Translations under genes and position numbers: made by a program
Notes under the pieces: generated by a model
Database searches by the model: none
Seen by the model: only the letters and a program-made list of their open reading frames with translations
What the model was told of the DNA's origin: nothing
From: Flavobacteriaceae bacterium
GTDB lineage: Bacteria; Bacteroidota; Bacteroidia; Flavobacteriales; Flavobacteriaceae
Direction: 5' to 3'
Assembly: GCA_013214065.1 (NCBI GenBank)
Contig: JABSPK010000019.1
Coordinates: 1-36,388, forward strand
DNA length: 36,388 bases
Shown: one piece after another, positions 5,860 to 14,619 of the stretch
How positions within the stretch are numbered: the stretch's first letter is position 1
How the letters are laid out: every line of letters starts with the position of its first letter

Positions 5860-8220
5860 TTATTCATTTTGTAGGAGCTGATCCAGGCTGTGCATATCGG
5901 GGACCAATACTTGGCGGGCTTTGCTGCCCTCGAAGGGACCTACGATCCCCGCTGCTTCCAATTGGTCGATGATACGCCCTGCCCGGTTGTATCCTAATTT
6001 CAGTTTACGTTGGATCAACGATGCAGAACCTTGTTGCGCGATCACGATCACTTCGGCCGCCTGTCGGAACATGGCATCACGATCCGAGATGTCATAATCA
6101 ATTGCCGTGCCAGAATCCTCACCGACATATTCTGGCAGTAAATGGGCGTCAGGGTAGGCGCGCTGTGATCCGATATATTCGGTGATCTTTTCGACTTCGG
6201 GGGTGTCGACGAAGGCGCATTGCAAACGGGTCACGTCATTGCCTTGGGTAAAGAGCATATCACCCCGCCCGATAAGCTGGTCGGCCCCTTGGGCATCCAA
6301 AATGGTTCGGGAGTCGATCTTCGAAGTCACGCGAAAGGCGATCCGTGCCGGGAAATTCGCTTTGATGATTCCGGTAATGACATTTACCGATGGCCTTTGG
6401 GTCGCAATGATCAAATGGATACCGATGGCACGCGCCAATTGGGCCAGACGGGCGATCGGGGCTTCGACCTCCTTGCCGGCCGTCATGATAAGGTCGGCGA
6501 ATTCGTCAATCACCAATACGATATAGGGCAAAAACTGATGCCCATCGTTCGGATTGAGTTTGCGGGCCTTGAATTTGGTATTGTATTCTTTGATGTTCCT
6601 TACCATGGCCATTTTCAATAGCTCATAGCGGTTGTCCATCTCGATACAAAGCGAGTTCAAGGTATGGATGACCTTGGTGTTGTCGGTAATGATCGCTTCT
6701 TCCGAATCGGGCAACTTGGCCAAAAAATGCCGCTCGATTTTATTGTAAAGGGTCAGCTCTACCTTTTTGGGATCGACCAAGACGAATTTGATCTCGGCCG
6801 GATGCTTTTTATAGAGCAAGGAGGTGATCACTGCGTTGAGCCCGACCGATTTCCCTTGACCGGTAGCACCGGCCATCAGCATATGGGGCATTTTCGCTAG
6901 GTCGACCACGAAGGTCTCGTTACTGATCGTCTTCCCAAAAGCGATGGGCAACTGCATTTCTGCCTTCTGGAACTTGGTCGAGGCGATGACCGATCGCATA
7001 GAGACCACCGAAGCGTTCTTATTGGGCACTTCGATACCGATGGTGCCCTTTCCGGGAATCGGGGCTATGATACGGATGCCCAATGCAGCAAGGGATAGCG
7101 CAATATCGTCTTCCAGGTTTTTGATCTTTGAAATCCGGATACCTGCTTCGGGAACGATTTCATACAAGGTAACCGTTGGACCGATGGTCGCTTTGATCTG
7201 GGCGATGCCGATCTTATAGTTCTTCAGCGTACTGACGATCTTGTTCTTGTTCTCTTCAAGTTCTTCCTGATTGATGGTGATCCCGCCAGAAGCACCGTGG
7301 GGGTCAAGCAGGTTTAGTGGTGGGAACTTGTAATTGCCCAATTCCAATTTTGGATCGAACTCCCCGAAATCCTTGACCAATTGTTCGGCCTTGTTGTTTT
7401 TTTCCTCTTTCTCGTCGGCCACCTTGGCCACCTCCAAATCGATTTTCGGTTCTTCCACTTCAGGTTCGGGCAAATTAACGTCCAAACCGGTCTCTGGTCG
7501 CAAGGGCGGAATGTCCTCTTTATGGGTGTAGGTGTCGAGAGGCTCGTCAGAAGGATCGTCTACCGAGAGGTCGATAGTCGCTTCAGCCGCTACAACTTCC
7601 GTATCGGGCGTGCTCCCAACTTTGGGTTTTGAAGGCCGTAAGCCCCGTAAATACGCACCGATGGCTTCGGGTGAAAAATTGAACAGTCGCACCATGATGA
7701 CGATCAGGGTGAAAATCAAGAGCAGGAACACCCCGATTTTACCGGTATAGTCTTGCAAAAAGTCGTTCATTTCGTAACCGATCAATCCACCCAAAAGGGG
7801 TTGTTCGAAGGCGAAGAACCCAAGGGCGATGGAAAGCCAGATCACCCCGATCAGACCCCAAATCCATTTGCCCCACAAACGTTTGCCATCCAATCCCAAA
7901 AACAGATACAGTCCCGTAATCGCTAAGAGTATCGGAAAGGTGAAAGAAGCCAGGCCGAATCCTCGGTACATAAAGAAATGGCTGACTCCCGCTCCGAATT
8001 TGTTCAACAGGTTTTCTGCCGCGGTATCGCGTTGGGCGAATTGGGAGAGCGTACTTTGGTCTTCCTGCCAAGTGAAATAAAAGGACAAAAACGAAAAGAA
8101 GAGCGCGATCGACAACACGATGAGCAAACTGCCCAAAATGACCTTGTTCTGTTTTGACAAGCCCGTTTTGGTCTTCGTTTTACGAGGGGTCGCTTTTGAT
8201 TTTCTCCGTTTTTTGGCCAT
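5860..8220 (-). CDS. ftsK: DNA translocase FtsK
   Basis: A 786-aa septal DNA translocase. A basic N terminus (KKRRKSKATPRKTKTKTG) precedes four membrane helices (about 27-50, 85-110, 117-145, 162-180). An acidic linker (about 200-280) leads to the motor domain with Walker A GATGQGKS at 451-458 and a Walker B region IVLVIDEFADLI. The C terminus is a winged-helix gamma domain (SASLIQRKLKLGYNRAGRI) that reads KOPS-type orienting sequences. FtsK pumps the chromosome termini through the septum and activates XerCD at dif. The linker is much shorter than in E. coli, usual for this phylum. It lies 49 bases after dgkA and 31 before lolA. Confidence 0.97.
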   Translation of the reverse strand: MAKKRRKSKATPRKTKTKTGLSKQNKVILGSLLIVLSIALFFSFLSFYFTWQEDQSTLSQFAQRDTAAENLLNKFGAGVSHFFMYRGFGLASFTFPILLAITGLYLFLGLDGKRLWGKWIWGLIGVIWLSIALGFFAFEQPLLGGLIGYEMNDFLQDYTGKIGVFLLLIFTLIVIMVRLFNFSPEAIGAYLRGLRPSKPKVGSTPDTEVVAAEATIDLSVDDPSDEPLDTYTHKEDIPPLRPETGLDVNLPEPEVEEPKIDLEVAKVADEKEEKNNKAEQLVKDFGEFDPKLELGNYKFPPLNLLDPHGASGGITINQEELEENKNKIVSTLKNYKIGIAQIKATIGPTVTLYEIVPEAGIRISKIKNLEDDIALSLAALGIRIIAPIPGKGTIGIEVPNKNASVVSMRSVIASTKFQKAEMQLPIAFGKTISNETFVVDLAKMPHMLMAGATGQGKSVGLNAVITSLLYKKHPAEIKFVLVDPKKVELTLYNKIERHFLAKLPDSEEAIITDNTKVIHTLNSLCIEMDNRYELLKMAMVRNIKEYNTKFKARKLNPNDGHQFLPYIVLVIDEFADLIMTAGKEVEAPIARLAQLARAIGIHLIIATQRPSVNVITGIIKANFPARIAFRVTSKIDSRTILDAQGADQLIGRGDMLFTQGNDVTRLQCAFVDTPEVEKITEYIGSQRAYPDAHLLPEYVGEDSGTAIDYDISDRDAMFRQAAEVIVIAQQGSASLIQRKLKLGYNRAGRIIDQLEAAGIVGPFEGSKARQVLVPDMHSLDQLLQNE

Positions 8221-8269
8221 GTAGGTTCGAAAGGTGACTAAGTTACAAATTTACGTTGCGAAAGTGTGT

Positions 8270-8644
8270 TTAGGATGTTCCTATCAATTTCGGTAGGTAG
8301 ATGATGAGACCGATCACCCCGGCGATAAATGACACGGCCATCACGGCCCCTGCAGCGATATCTTTGATAAAGCCTATTTTTTTATGGTATTCGGGGTGCA
8401 CGAAATCCGAAATCTTCTCGACGGCGGTATTCAAACCCTCAATGCCCATCACCAGGCCAATGGCCAGCAACTGTACCATCCACTCTTCACGCGAAATTTC
8501 GAAATAAAAGCCAGCGGCGGTGGCCAAAAGGGCAATGAAAAATTGGATTTTGATGCTCGCTTCCGTGCGCAGCAACAAGAACAGCCCCTTGAACGCGAAT
8601 CCCACACTCCGGATCCGGTTCTTGAGAAACGATTCCTTAGGCAT
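8270..8644 (-). CDS. dgkA: Diacylglycerol kinase family protein (DgkA type)
   Basis: A 124-aa inner-membrane protein with three helices and the DgkA/UndK pattern: an amphipathic N terminus (RIRSVGFAFKGLFLLLRTEASIKI), EGLNTAVEKISDFV carrying the family's catalytic glutamate region, and KIGFIKDIAAGAVMAVS. The family phosphorylates diacylglycerol or undecaprenol using ATP, recycling lipids used in envelope assembly; which lipid is used here cannot be told. Its ATG overlaps the end of tpx by 8 bases (8637-8644), so the two are translationally coupled. Confidence 0.9.
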   Translation of the reverse strand: MPKESFLKNRIRSVGFAFKGLFLLLRTEASIKIQFFIALLATAAGFYFEISREEWMVQLLAIGLVMGIEGLNTAVEKISDFVHPEYHKKIGFIKDIAAGAVMAVSFIAGVIGLIIYLPKLIGTS

Positions 8645-9143
8645 CCATCAAGGCTTCAAGGGCCGCTTTGTAGTTCGGTTCATCAGCTGTTTCAGCGACT
8701 TGTTCCGTATAGACGACTTCACCGGCCGTATTCAAAACGACCACGCATCGCGAACTCAATCCTTTCAAGGCCCCATCGGCGAAGGTCAATCCGTATGCAT
8801 CGCTGAAACCCCCATCGCGAAAATCGGAAAGCATGTGCACGTTTTCGATGCCTTCGGCCCCACAAAAGCGTTTCTGGGCGAAAGGGAGGTCGCGTGAAAT
8901 GCAGAGGACTTGGGTATTTTCCAATTCGGCGGCTTCTTGGTTGAATTGGCGCACTGACTGGGCACAGGTACCGGTATCAACGCTAGGAAAGATATTCATC
9001 ACCACTTTAGATCCCGAGTAATCAGCCAATGAAGCTTCTGAAAGATCTTCTTTGACCAAGGTGAAATCGGGTGCTTTTGTATTCGCTGCGGGTAGCACAC
9101 CAACGGTTTGGACCGGGTTGCCACCTAGGGTTATTGTTGCCAT
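8637..9143 (-). CDS. tpx: Thiol peroxidase (Tpx), atypical 2-Cys peroxiredoxin
   Basis: A 168-aa peroxiredoxin. The peroxidatic cysteine is C60 in FPSVDTGTCAQSVRQF and the resolving cysteine is C94 in KRFCGAEG, the spacing of E. coli Tpx (C61/C95). An additional C81 sits in the CISRDLPFAQ motif, a family signature that often has Ser or Asp there. It reduces hydrogen peroxide and alkyl hydroperoxides with thioredoxin as electron donor. It is the first gene of the run that continues into dgkA (8-base overlap) and ftsK, and lies 62 bases after the nhaC stop. Confidence 0.95.
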   Translation of the reverse strand: MATITLGGNPVQTVGVLPAANTKAPDFTLVKEDLSEASLADYSGSKVVMNIFPSVDTGTCAQSVRQFNQEAAELENTQVLCISRDLPFAQKRFCGAEGIENVHMLSDFRDGGFSDAYGLTFADGALKGLSSRCVVVLNTAGEVVYTEQVAETADEPNYKAALEALMDA

Positions 9144-9205
9144 GTTTGAAATTTTAGGTGAAGGTACTAAACCAAGACACTAAAATCAATCAAATGGGAA
9201 TTTCT

Positions 9206-10699
9206 TTATGCGGTTTCGGCAGGAGTGACCAATTGCTTGATCTTGATCTGCAAGGCGGCGAAGGTCAACGTCATAAACGGACTCAGCCAATTGAAGATGG
9301 CATAGAGGAAATAATCGCCAACGGCAACCCCCAAAACGCCACTATGGTAGGCTCCGCAGGTGTTCCACGGCACCAATACAGAGGTCACCGTTCCGGAATC
9401 CTCGAGGGTCCGACTCAAATTTTCAGGCGCCAGTCCGCGCTCCTTGTACGCTTTCGAGAACATCTTGCCAGGTACGACCAAGGCAAGGTACTGGTCGGAG
9501 GCCGTAACGTTCAGTGCCAAACAACTACCCACCGTACTGGCGAAGAGGCCAAAGGTCGTTTTGGCCAGATTGAGTAAGGATTTGGTGATGCGTTCAAGGG
9601 CGCCGATACCGTCCATAACCCCACCGAACACCATGGCGCAGACGATGAGCCAAATGGTGCCCAACATGCCGGCCATCCCACCCGATGAAAACAGGTCGTT
9701 CAAAGCCGGGTCTGGGGTCTCAATGGCGGTGTCGACCGTGATCGCATTCAAAATGCCTTTATAGGCCGAGGTGAAATCCAGTGAGCTGCTTCCTGCAATA
9801 CGTGCCACGATGTCGGGTTGGAAGATCAAGGCGAACACACCCCCCAAAAGGGTGCCGATCAGTAACGCCAATAATGGCGGGGCCTTCTTCACGATCATAA
9901 AGATCACTGCAAGGGGAACCAAGAACAACCACCCGTTGATAGAAAAGGTCGATCCAATAGTGGTCAATATGGCATCGGTGTCGGCCACACCCGAAGTATC
10001 AATGGTAAATCCTAAAATAATGAACACCAACAAGGTGACCGAAATCGTCGGTATGGTAGTCCAGGCCATGTAACGGATATGGGCAAACAACTCACCTCCG
10101 GCCATGGCTGGGGCCAAATTGGTCGTATCGCTCAACGGTGACATCTTATCGCCAAAATAGGCGCCTGACAAGACCGCACCTGCCGTCATACCCAATGAAA
10201 TACCCAGGGCTTCACCGATACCGATCAAGGCGATACCTACGGTGGCCGCAGTCGTCCAACTGCTTCCCGTGGCGATGCTTATGATGGCACAGATGATGAC
10301 GCAGGCGGCCAAAAAGATGGTCGGGTTCAAAATTTGAAGGCCGTAATAGATCATAGCGGGAATAATACCCGAAACCAGCCAGGTGCCCGATAAGGCACCG
10401 ACCATTAACAGGATCAACAGGGCGCCGGTGGTCGACCGCACGTTCTCGGCCACTTCGGCCAACATCTGTTTGTAGGACACTTTATTGAAAAATCCGATGA
10501 TGGCGGCTACCGCTCCCCCTAAAAGCAAGATAAACTGGTTGGAGCCGCTCAGGGCGTCGTCGCCGAAGACATAGACGTTATAGGCCAACATGGCTACTAA
10601 GGCGAATACGGGTATCAGGGCTTCCCAAATATTCAGTTCCTTGTTTTCTACTACATTTTCGTCTTCGCGGTATTTCGGTTTTTTCTGGCTCGTTGGCAT
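9206..10699 (-). CDS. nhaC: Na+/H+ antiporter NhaC
   Basis: A 497-aa multi-spanning inner-membrane protein of the NhaC/ion-transporter superfamily. Diagnostic stretches are GALSGTWLVSGIIPAMIYYG, SIATGSSWTTAATVGIALIGIG, GAVLSGAYFGDKMSPLSDTTNLAP and, in the second half, VPWNTCGAYHSGVLGV. About a dozen helices are visible. It exports Na+ in exchange for protons, which fits a marine or saline habitat. An N-terminal charged tail (KKPKYREDENVVENKE) precedes the first helix. It lies 62 bases after the PLP enzyme on the same strand; whether they share a transcript is unclear, since a 12-base palindrome sits in that gap. Confidence 0.93.
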   Translation of the reverse strand: MPTSQKKPKYREDENVVENKELNIWEALIPVFALVAMLAYNVYVFGDDALSGSNQFILLLGGAVAAIIGFFNKVSYKQMLAEVAENVRSTTGALLILLMVGALSGTWLVSGIIPAMIYYGLQILNPTIFLAACVIICAIISIATGSSWTTAATVGIALIGIGEALGISLGMTAGAVLSGAYFGDKMSPLSDTTNLAPAMAGGELFAHIRYMAWTTIPTISVTLLVFIILGFTIDTSGVADTDAILTTIGSTFSINGWLFLVPLAVIFMIVKKAPPLLALLIGTLLGGVFALIFQPDIVARIAGSSSLDFTSAYKGILNAITVDTAIETPDPALNDLFSSGGMAGMLGTIWLIVCAMVFGGVMDGIGALERITKSLLNLAKTTFGLFASTVGSCLALNVTASDQYLALVVPGKMFSKAYKERGLAPENLSRTLEDSGTVTSVLVPWNTCGAYHSGVLGVAVGDYFLYAIFNWLSPFMTLTFAALQIKIKQLVTPAETA

Positions 10700-10719
10700 A
10701 AGGTATCAGTTAGTCACAT

Positions 10720-10731
10720 CGTAATATTACG
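10720..10731. promoter_or_regulatory. 12-base perfect palindrome upstream of nhaC
   Basis: CGTAATATTACG is self-complementary over 12 bases and lies 20 bases upstream of the nhaC ATG. It could be an operator for a dimeric regulator, but it is AT-rich and short enough to be chance. Confidence 0.2.
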
Positions 10732-10761
10732 ACTTTGACCTTGCTTACGCAAAAAGCGGAC

Positions 10762-11982
10762 TTATACCAAGGTGGTTTCTGCATCCAAGATACCCAAGCG
10801 AACCATACAATCTTTCATGGCCCTGTAGGTGCGGTGGATGTCATCGTCAAGACCGATGGAAAAGCGGATCAATCCATCACCCAATCCCATGGCTTGTTGT
10901 TCTTCGATCGGAATTTCGGAAGAGGTGGAGGTGCCCGGGGCGCTGAACAAAGTCTTGTAGAAACCAAGGCTGACTGCCAGATATCCCAAATTCTCCGCTT
11001 GCATCAATTCCATTAGGGCATTCGCCCGATCCAAAGTACCGACATCCAAGGTCAATAGGCCACCGAAACCATAATCGCTGTTCATTTGTTTGGCCATGGA
11101 CGCATGTCCCGGATGGCTTTTCAATCCAGGATATACGACCCGTAACCCATCATTTTCGAATTGTTGCGCCAAGTAGAGGGCGTTTTCACTATGTTTTTTG
11201 ATGCGGATGTGCAGGGTACGGATGTTTTTTAGTATGGATGCCGCCCGTAAGCTATCCAATGTGCTGCCGAACAACATGCCCGCTCCGTCGTTCACATCTT
11301 TGAGTTGCAAGCAGAAGGCACTGGAGGCACAAACCGCCCCGGCCACACAATCACTACTGCCGTTGATGAACTTGGTCAAACTGTGCACCACGATATCGGC
11401 GCCCAAGCGGGCCGCACTGATCGACAAAGGTGAAAACGTATTATCGACGACAAGGGGTAACCCGTATTTTTTGGCCAATGCTGAAAGCGCTTTGATGTCT
11501 GCAACCTCCAACAGCGGATTGCTGACCGCTTCGCAATAGATCATTTTGGTGTTCGGACCGATTTCTCCTTCCACGGCCCCTAAATCGGTAATGTCGACGA
11601 AAGAGGTGTCGATTTCGAACTTTTTCAAAAAATTCTTCATCAGGGCATAGGTACCCCCATAAATGGTGCGGCTGCTTACAATGTGGTCTTTGGCGTTGCA
11701 CAACTGGAAGATCACCGCACTGATCGCTCCCATACCGCTGCCGAAGACGTTAGCGGCCTCGGTACCTTCCAATTGGGCCATCGCTTCCCCTAAATACAAG
11801 TTTGACGGGGAGGAGTGTCGGCTATAGAGGTAGCAGCCCTCCGTGTTGCCCTCGAAAGTGTCGAACATGGTCTTTGCCGAAAGGAAGGTATACGTAGATG
11901 AATCGGAAATGGAAGGGTTGACCCCCCCGAATTCCCCAAAGTATTGCAAGTCTTGAATGTGATCAGCGGGTTGATAGCTCAT
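10762..11982 (-). CDS. Cys/Met metabolism PLP-dependent enzyme (trans-sulfuration family)
   Basis: A 406-aa fold-type I PLP enzyme of the cystathionine gamma-synthase/gamma-lyase/methionine gamma-lyase family. The PLP lysine is K204 in HSLTKFINGSSD; the YSRHSSPSN segment (53-61) holds the family tyrosine and arginine, IYGGTY (108-112) the stacking tyrosine, and VVDNTFSP the cofactor aspartate. The position that is cysteine in classic methionine gamma-lyases (LYGCT) is glycine here, so MGL is not the first choice; a gamma-synthase or other gamma-lyase is equally possible. It is divergent from an Lrp/AsnC gene across a 155-base AT-rich spacer, suggesting amino-acid-responsive control. Confidence 0.85.
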   Translation of the reverse strand: MSYQPADHIQDLQYFGEFGGVNPSISDSSTYTFLSAKTMFDTFEGNTEGCYLYSRHSSPSNLYLGEAMAQLEGTEAANVFGSGMGAISAVIFQLCNAKDHIVSSRTIYGGTYALMKNFLKKFEIDTSFVDITDLGAVEGEIGPNTKMIYCEAVSNPLLEVADIKALSALAKKYGLPLVVDNTFSPLSISAARLGADIVVHSLTKFINGSSDCVAGAVCASSAFCLQLKDVNDGAGMLFGSTLDSLRAASILKNIRTLHIRIKKHSENALYLAQQFENDGLRVVYPGLKSHPGHASMAKQMNSDYGFGGLLTLDVGTLDRANALMELMQAENLGYLAVSLGFYKTLFSAPGTSTSSEIPIEEQQAMGLGDGLIRFSIGLDDDIHRTYRAMKDCMVRLGILDAETTLV

Positions 11983-12001
11983 GATGTTGATTTTAATACA
12001 A

Positions 12002-12051
12002 AATTCGAAGAAACAAGAATTAAAATCAATTATAAATTCTGATTATAGAAT
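12002..12051. promoter_or_regulatory. Candidate Lrp-type operator region in divergent spacer
   Basis: The spacer between the PLP enzyme and the Lrp/AsnC gene is very AT-rich and holds two short inverted repeats: AATTC-N10-GAATT (12002-12021) and ATTCT-N6-AGAAT (12036-12051). Lrp-family proteins bind AT-rich dyads and often regulate themselves and a divergent neighbour. The arms are only 5 bases, so this is suggestive only. Confidence 0.3.
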
Positions 12052-12137
12052 AAAAAACATTAATTATTTATTAATTTAGAAAATATATCTAATTTTATTG
12101 GATAAATTGAAGATTCTTAGAATATACATCGTTGCCT

Positions 12138-12602
12138 ATGGATGCCCTTGACCGACAATTGCTACATGAACTCCAATCCGATTGTAAACGGACCACCAAA
12201 GCCTATGCGGCGCGGTTGGGACTTTCGACTACGGCGGTCTACGAACGCATTCGGCGTTTGGAGCGCGAAGGGACGATCCGGGCTTATGTGGCCTTGGTCG
12301 ATAAAAAGAAGGTCGAGCGCGATTTTACGGTTTTATGCCACATTCGACTGGTGCAACATACCAAAGACAACGTATTGCGTTTTGAGCGGCAAGTACAGCA
12401 ATTGCACGAGGTCAGTAGTTGTTTGCATGTCAGCGGGGACTATGACTATATCCTGACCATCCATGTAAAGGATATGGAAGCCTATCGCGAGTTTATGATC
12501 CACAAACTCACAGCCATCGATCAAATCGGAAGCACACAGAGTTCTTTCGCCATCAACGAGGTGAAACACAGTACGGCCGTTTTTATGGAAACTTTAACCT
12601 AA
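12138..12602 (+). CDS. Lrp/AsnC-family transcriptional regulator
   Basis: A 154-aa regulator. The N-terminal winged HTH is clear (MDALDRQLLHELQSDCKRTT, then YAARLGLSTTAVYERIRRLE), followed by the usual GTIRAYVALVDKKK hinge and a C-terminal RAM effector domain (VSSCLHVSGDYDYILTIHV). The frame is open from a TTG at 12132, but the ATG at 12138 matches the family start and is preferred. It is transcribed away from the Cys/Met PLP enzyme, which is its most likely target, with amino acids as effectors (inference from family and position). Confidence 0.93.
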   Translation: MDALDRQLLHELQSDCKRTTKAYAARLGLSTTAVYERIRRLEREGTIRAYVALVDKKKVERDFTVLCHIRLVQHTKDNVLRFERQVQQLHEVSSCLHVSGDYDYILTIHVKDMEAYREFMIHKLTAIDQIGSTQSSFAINEVKHSTAVFMETLT

Positions 12603-12679
12603 GAGGGTGTTAAAGGGTTTCCGGGTGCTGCATAACAGTCGTACATTGGGAGTACCATCAAAAAACGAACCTTACCGAT

Positions 12680-13069
12680 ATGTCTTCCAAAACTCGAACG
12701 CTCTTGGCGTTCATGGCCACTGTAGTTGGCGGATTCTCATTTATTCTATTCACCACCATTACCCGTGATATCCTATTCGACGGCCTTAATTTTTGTTCGG
12801 CTTCCACCATGAAATTAATGCTCGGGGGGACCACCATGTTCACGGCTGCGGTCACTGCCGGGTTCATGACGTCCTTGATCGTGGTGCGCCAAAATTACCT
12901 TCCCCATATGGTGATATCGGCCTATGTCTTGCTCAATATTTCCTATGTGGCGAGCTGTGGGGCCTGGAACCTGCCCATGGCCTTTGAAATCGCTTTGAAC
13001 CTGATGCTGATCCTCGGTATCTGGTTCGGGGATTATGTCGCCAAGAAGTTTCCTTTGGCCCCGGTCTAA
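12680..13069 (+). CDS. Hypothetical small membrane protein, four helices
   Basis: A 129-aa protein that I do not recognise. Four hydrophobic segments are visible (about residues 7-27, 44-68, 76-95 and 100-120), with a short basic N terminus (MSSKTRT) and a lysine pair near the C terminus (YVAKKFPLAP). Two cysteines (about 39 and 93) lie at helix ends. It stands alone between the Lrp gene (77 bases upstream) and lpd (81 bases downstream). Codon use resembles its neighbours, so it is probably a resident gene and not a recent arrival. Confidence 0.65.
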   Translation: MSSKTRTLLAFMATVVGGFSFILFTTITRDILFDGLNFCSASTMKLMLGGTTMFTAAVTAGFMTSLIVVRQNYLPHMVISAYVLLNISYVASCGAWNLPMAFEIALNLMLILGIWFGDYVAKKFPLAPV

Positions 13070-13097
13070 GACCACAGCATTATCCTAAAAACATTTG

Positions 13098-13105
13098 TAT
13101 TTTTG
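13098..13105 (+). promoter_or_regulatory. Candidate promoter -7 element for lpd
   Basis: TATTTTTG matches TAnnTTTG and would give a 5' leader of about 40 bases before the ATG at 13151. No -33 TTTG is seen at the usual distance, and a weaker TAATTTTT lies nearer the gene at about 13129-13136. Confidence 0.3.
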
Positions 13106-13150
13106 AGCTCGATTTTTATTGGGATACCATAATTTTTCTAAATTAAAGAT

Positions 13151-14557
13151 ATGAGTCAATACGATGTGGTCGTCATAGGATCCGGACCTGGAGGATACGT
13201 TGCGGCGATACGCTGTGCGCAATTGGGAATGAAAACCGCGATCATTGAAAAATACACTACCCTTGGTGGTACCTGCCTGAATGTAGGCTGTATACCATCC
13301 AAGGCCCTTTTGGATTCGTCGCACCACTACGAAGACGCCGTCAAGCATTTCAAAGACCACGGTATCGACATTCCTGGCGAAGTGAAAGTCAATTTGGAAC
13401 AAATGATCGCCCGTAAGCAAGGGGTGGTCGATCAGACCACCAAGGGGGTGCAGTTTTTAATGGACAAGAACAAAATCGATGTTTTCGAAGGCGTTGGGAG
13501 TTTTGTCGACAAAAACACCATCAAGGTCACCAAGGCCGATGGTAGTGAAGAAACCCTCAATGCCAAAAATACGATCATTGCCACAGGTTCGAAACCATCG
13601 ACCCTGCCGTTCATCACTTTAGACAAAGAACGCGTCATCACCTCGACCGAAGCCTTAAAGCTCAAAGAGGTGCCAAAACATATGATCATTATTGGAGGAG
13701 GGGTCATCGGCTTAGAACTGGGTCAGGTCTACAAGCGCTTGGGCGCTGATGTGAGCGTGATCGAATTCATGGATCGGATCATACCCGGAATGGATGCGGC
13801 CTTATCTAAAGAGCTGACCAAAGTGCTCAAGAAACAGAAGGTGAAGTTTTACCTTTCGCATAAGGTGAAATCGGTTGAACGCAAGGGTGATGAAGTCATC
13901 GTTAAAGCCGACGATAAAAAAGGGGCGGAAGTCAGTTTTACCGGTGATTATTGCCTGGTATCAGTGGGCAGACGCCCGTATACCGACGGCCTCAATGCCG
14001 AGGCGGCAGGCGTACAACTCGATGAGCGCGGCCAAATTTCAGTGAACGACCATTTGCAGACCGCGACTCCGAATATCTATGCTATCGGCGACGTGGTGCG
14101 CGGGGCCATGTTGGCCCATAAGGCCGAAGAGGAAGGAACCCTGGTCGCTGAGTATCTCGCAGGACAAAAACCCCATATCGATTACAACCTGATTCCAGGC
14201 GTGGTCTATACCTGGCCAGAAGTCGCTGCCGTGGGTAAGACCGAAGAAGAATTGAAGGAAGCCGGAGTGGCCTATAAGGTCGGACAGTTTCCGATGCGCG
14301 CCCTAGGCCGTGCCCGTGCGAGTATGGATATCGACGGCTTCGTCAAGATTTTGGCCGATGCCAAGACCGATGAGGTGTTGGGAGTGCATATGATCGGGGC
14401 ACGTTGCGCCGATTTGATTACCGAAGCGGTAACCGCTATGGAATTTAGGGCTTCTGCAGAAGATATGGCCCGAATGAGCCATGCGCATCCGACCTATGCC
14501 GAAGCGGTGAAAGAAGCGGCATTGGCCGCTACCGATGATCGGGCGCTCCACGTTTAA
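13151..14557 (+). CDS. lpdA: Dihydrolipoyl dehydrogenase (E3)
   Basis: A 468-aa FAD-dependent disulfide oxidoreductase, the E3 component shared by pyruvate, 2-oxoglutarate and branched-chain dehydrogenase complexes and by the glycine cleavage system. The FAD site GSGPGGY is at 10-16, the redox disulfide C42/C47 in GGTCLNVGCIPSK, the NAD site IIGGGVIGLELG in the middle, the second FAD motif YAIGDVVRGAMLAHKA, and the catalytic His-Glu pair H446/E451 in HAHPTYAE. Length and motifs are those of a complete enzyme. No E1 or E2 genes lie nearby, which is common for lpd. Confidence 0.97.
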   Translation: MSQYDVVVIGSGPGGYVAAIRCAQLGMKTAIIEKYTTLGGTCLNVGCIPSKALLDSSHHYEDAVKHFKDHGIDIPGEVKVNLEQMIARKQGVVDQTTKGVQFLMDKNKIDVFEGVGSFVDKNTIKVTKADGSEETLNAKNTIIATGSKPSTLPFITLDKERVITSTEALKLKEVPKHMIIIGGGVIGLELGQVYKRLGADVSVIEFMDRIIPGMDAALSKELTKVLKKQKVKFYLSHKVKSVERKGDEVIVKADDKKGAEVSFTGDYCLVSVGRRPYTDGLNAEAAGVQLDERGQISVNDHLQTATPNIYAIGDVVRGAMLAHKAEEEGTLVAEYLAGQKPHIDYNLIPGVVYTWPEVAAVGKTEEELKEAGVAYKVGQFPMRALGRARASMDIDGFVKILADAKTDEVLGVHMIGARCADLITEAVTAMEFRASAEDMARMSHAHPTYAEAVKEAALAATDDRALHV

Positions 14558-14591
14558 CCCTTGTAAAGCGGCGATTTCCCAATTTTTTAAA

Positions 14592-14599
14592 TAACTTTA
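14592..14599 (+). promoter_or_regulatory. Candidate -7 element for the DUF1508 gene
   Basis: TAACTTTA differs at one position from TAnnTTTG and lies 20 bases before the ATG at 14620. Confidence 0.3.
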
Positions 14600-14619
14600 G
14601 GCATCATAAAATTTAAACA

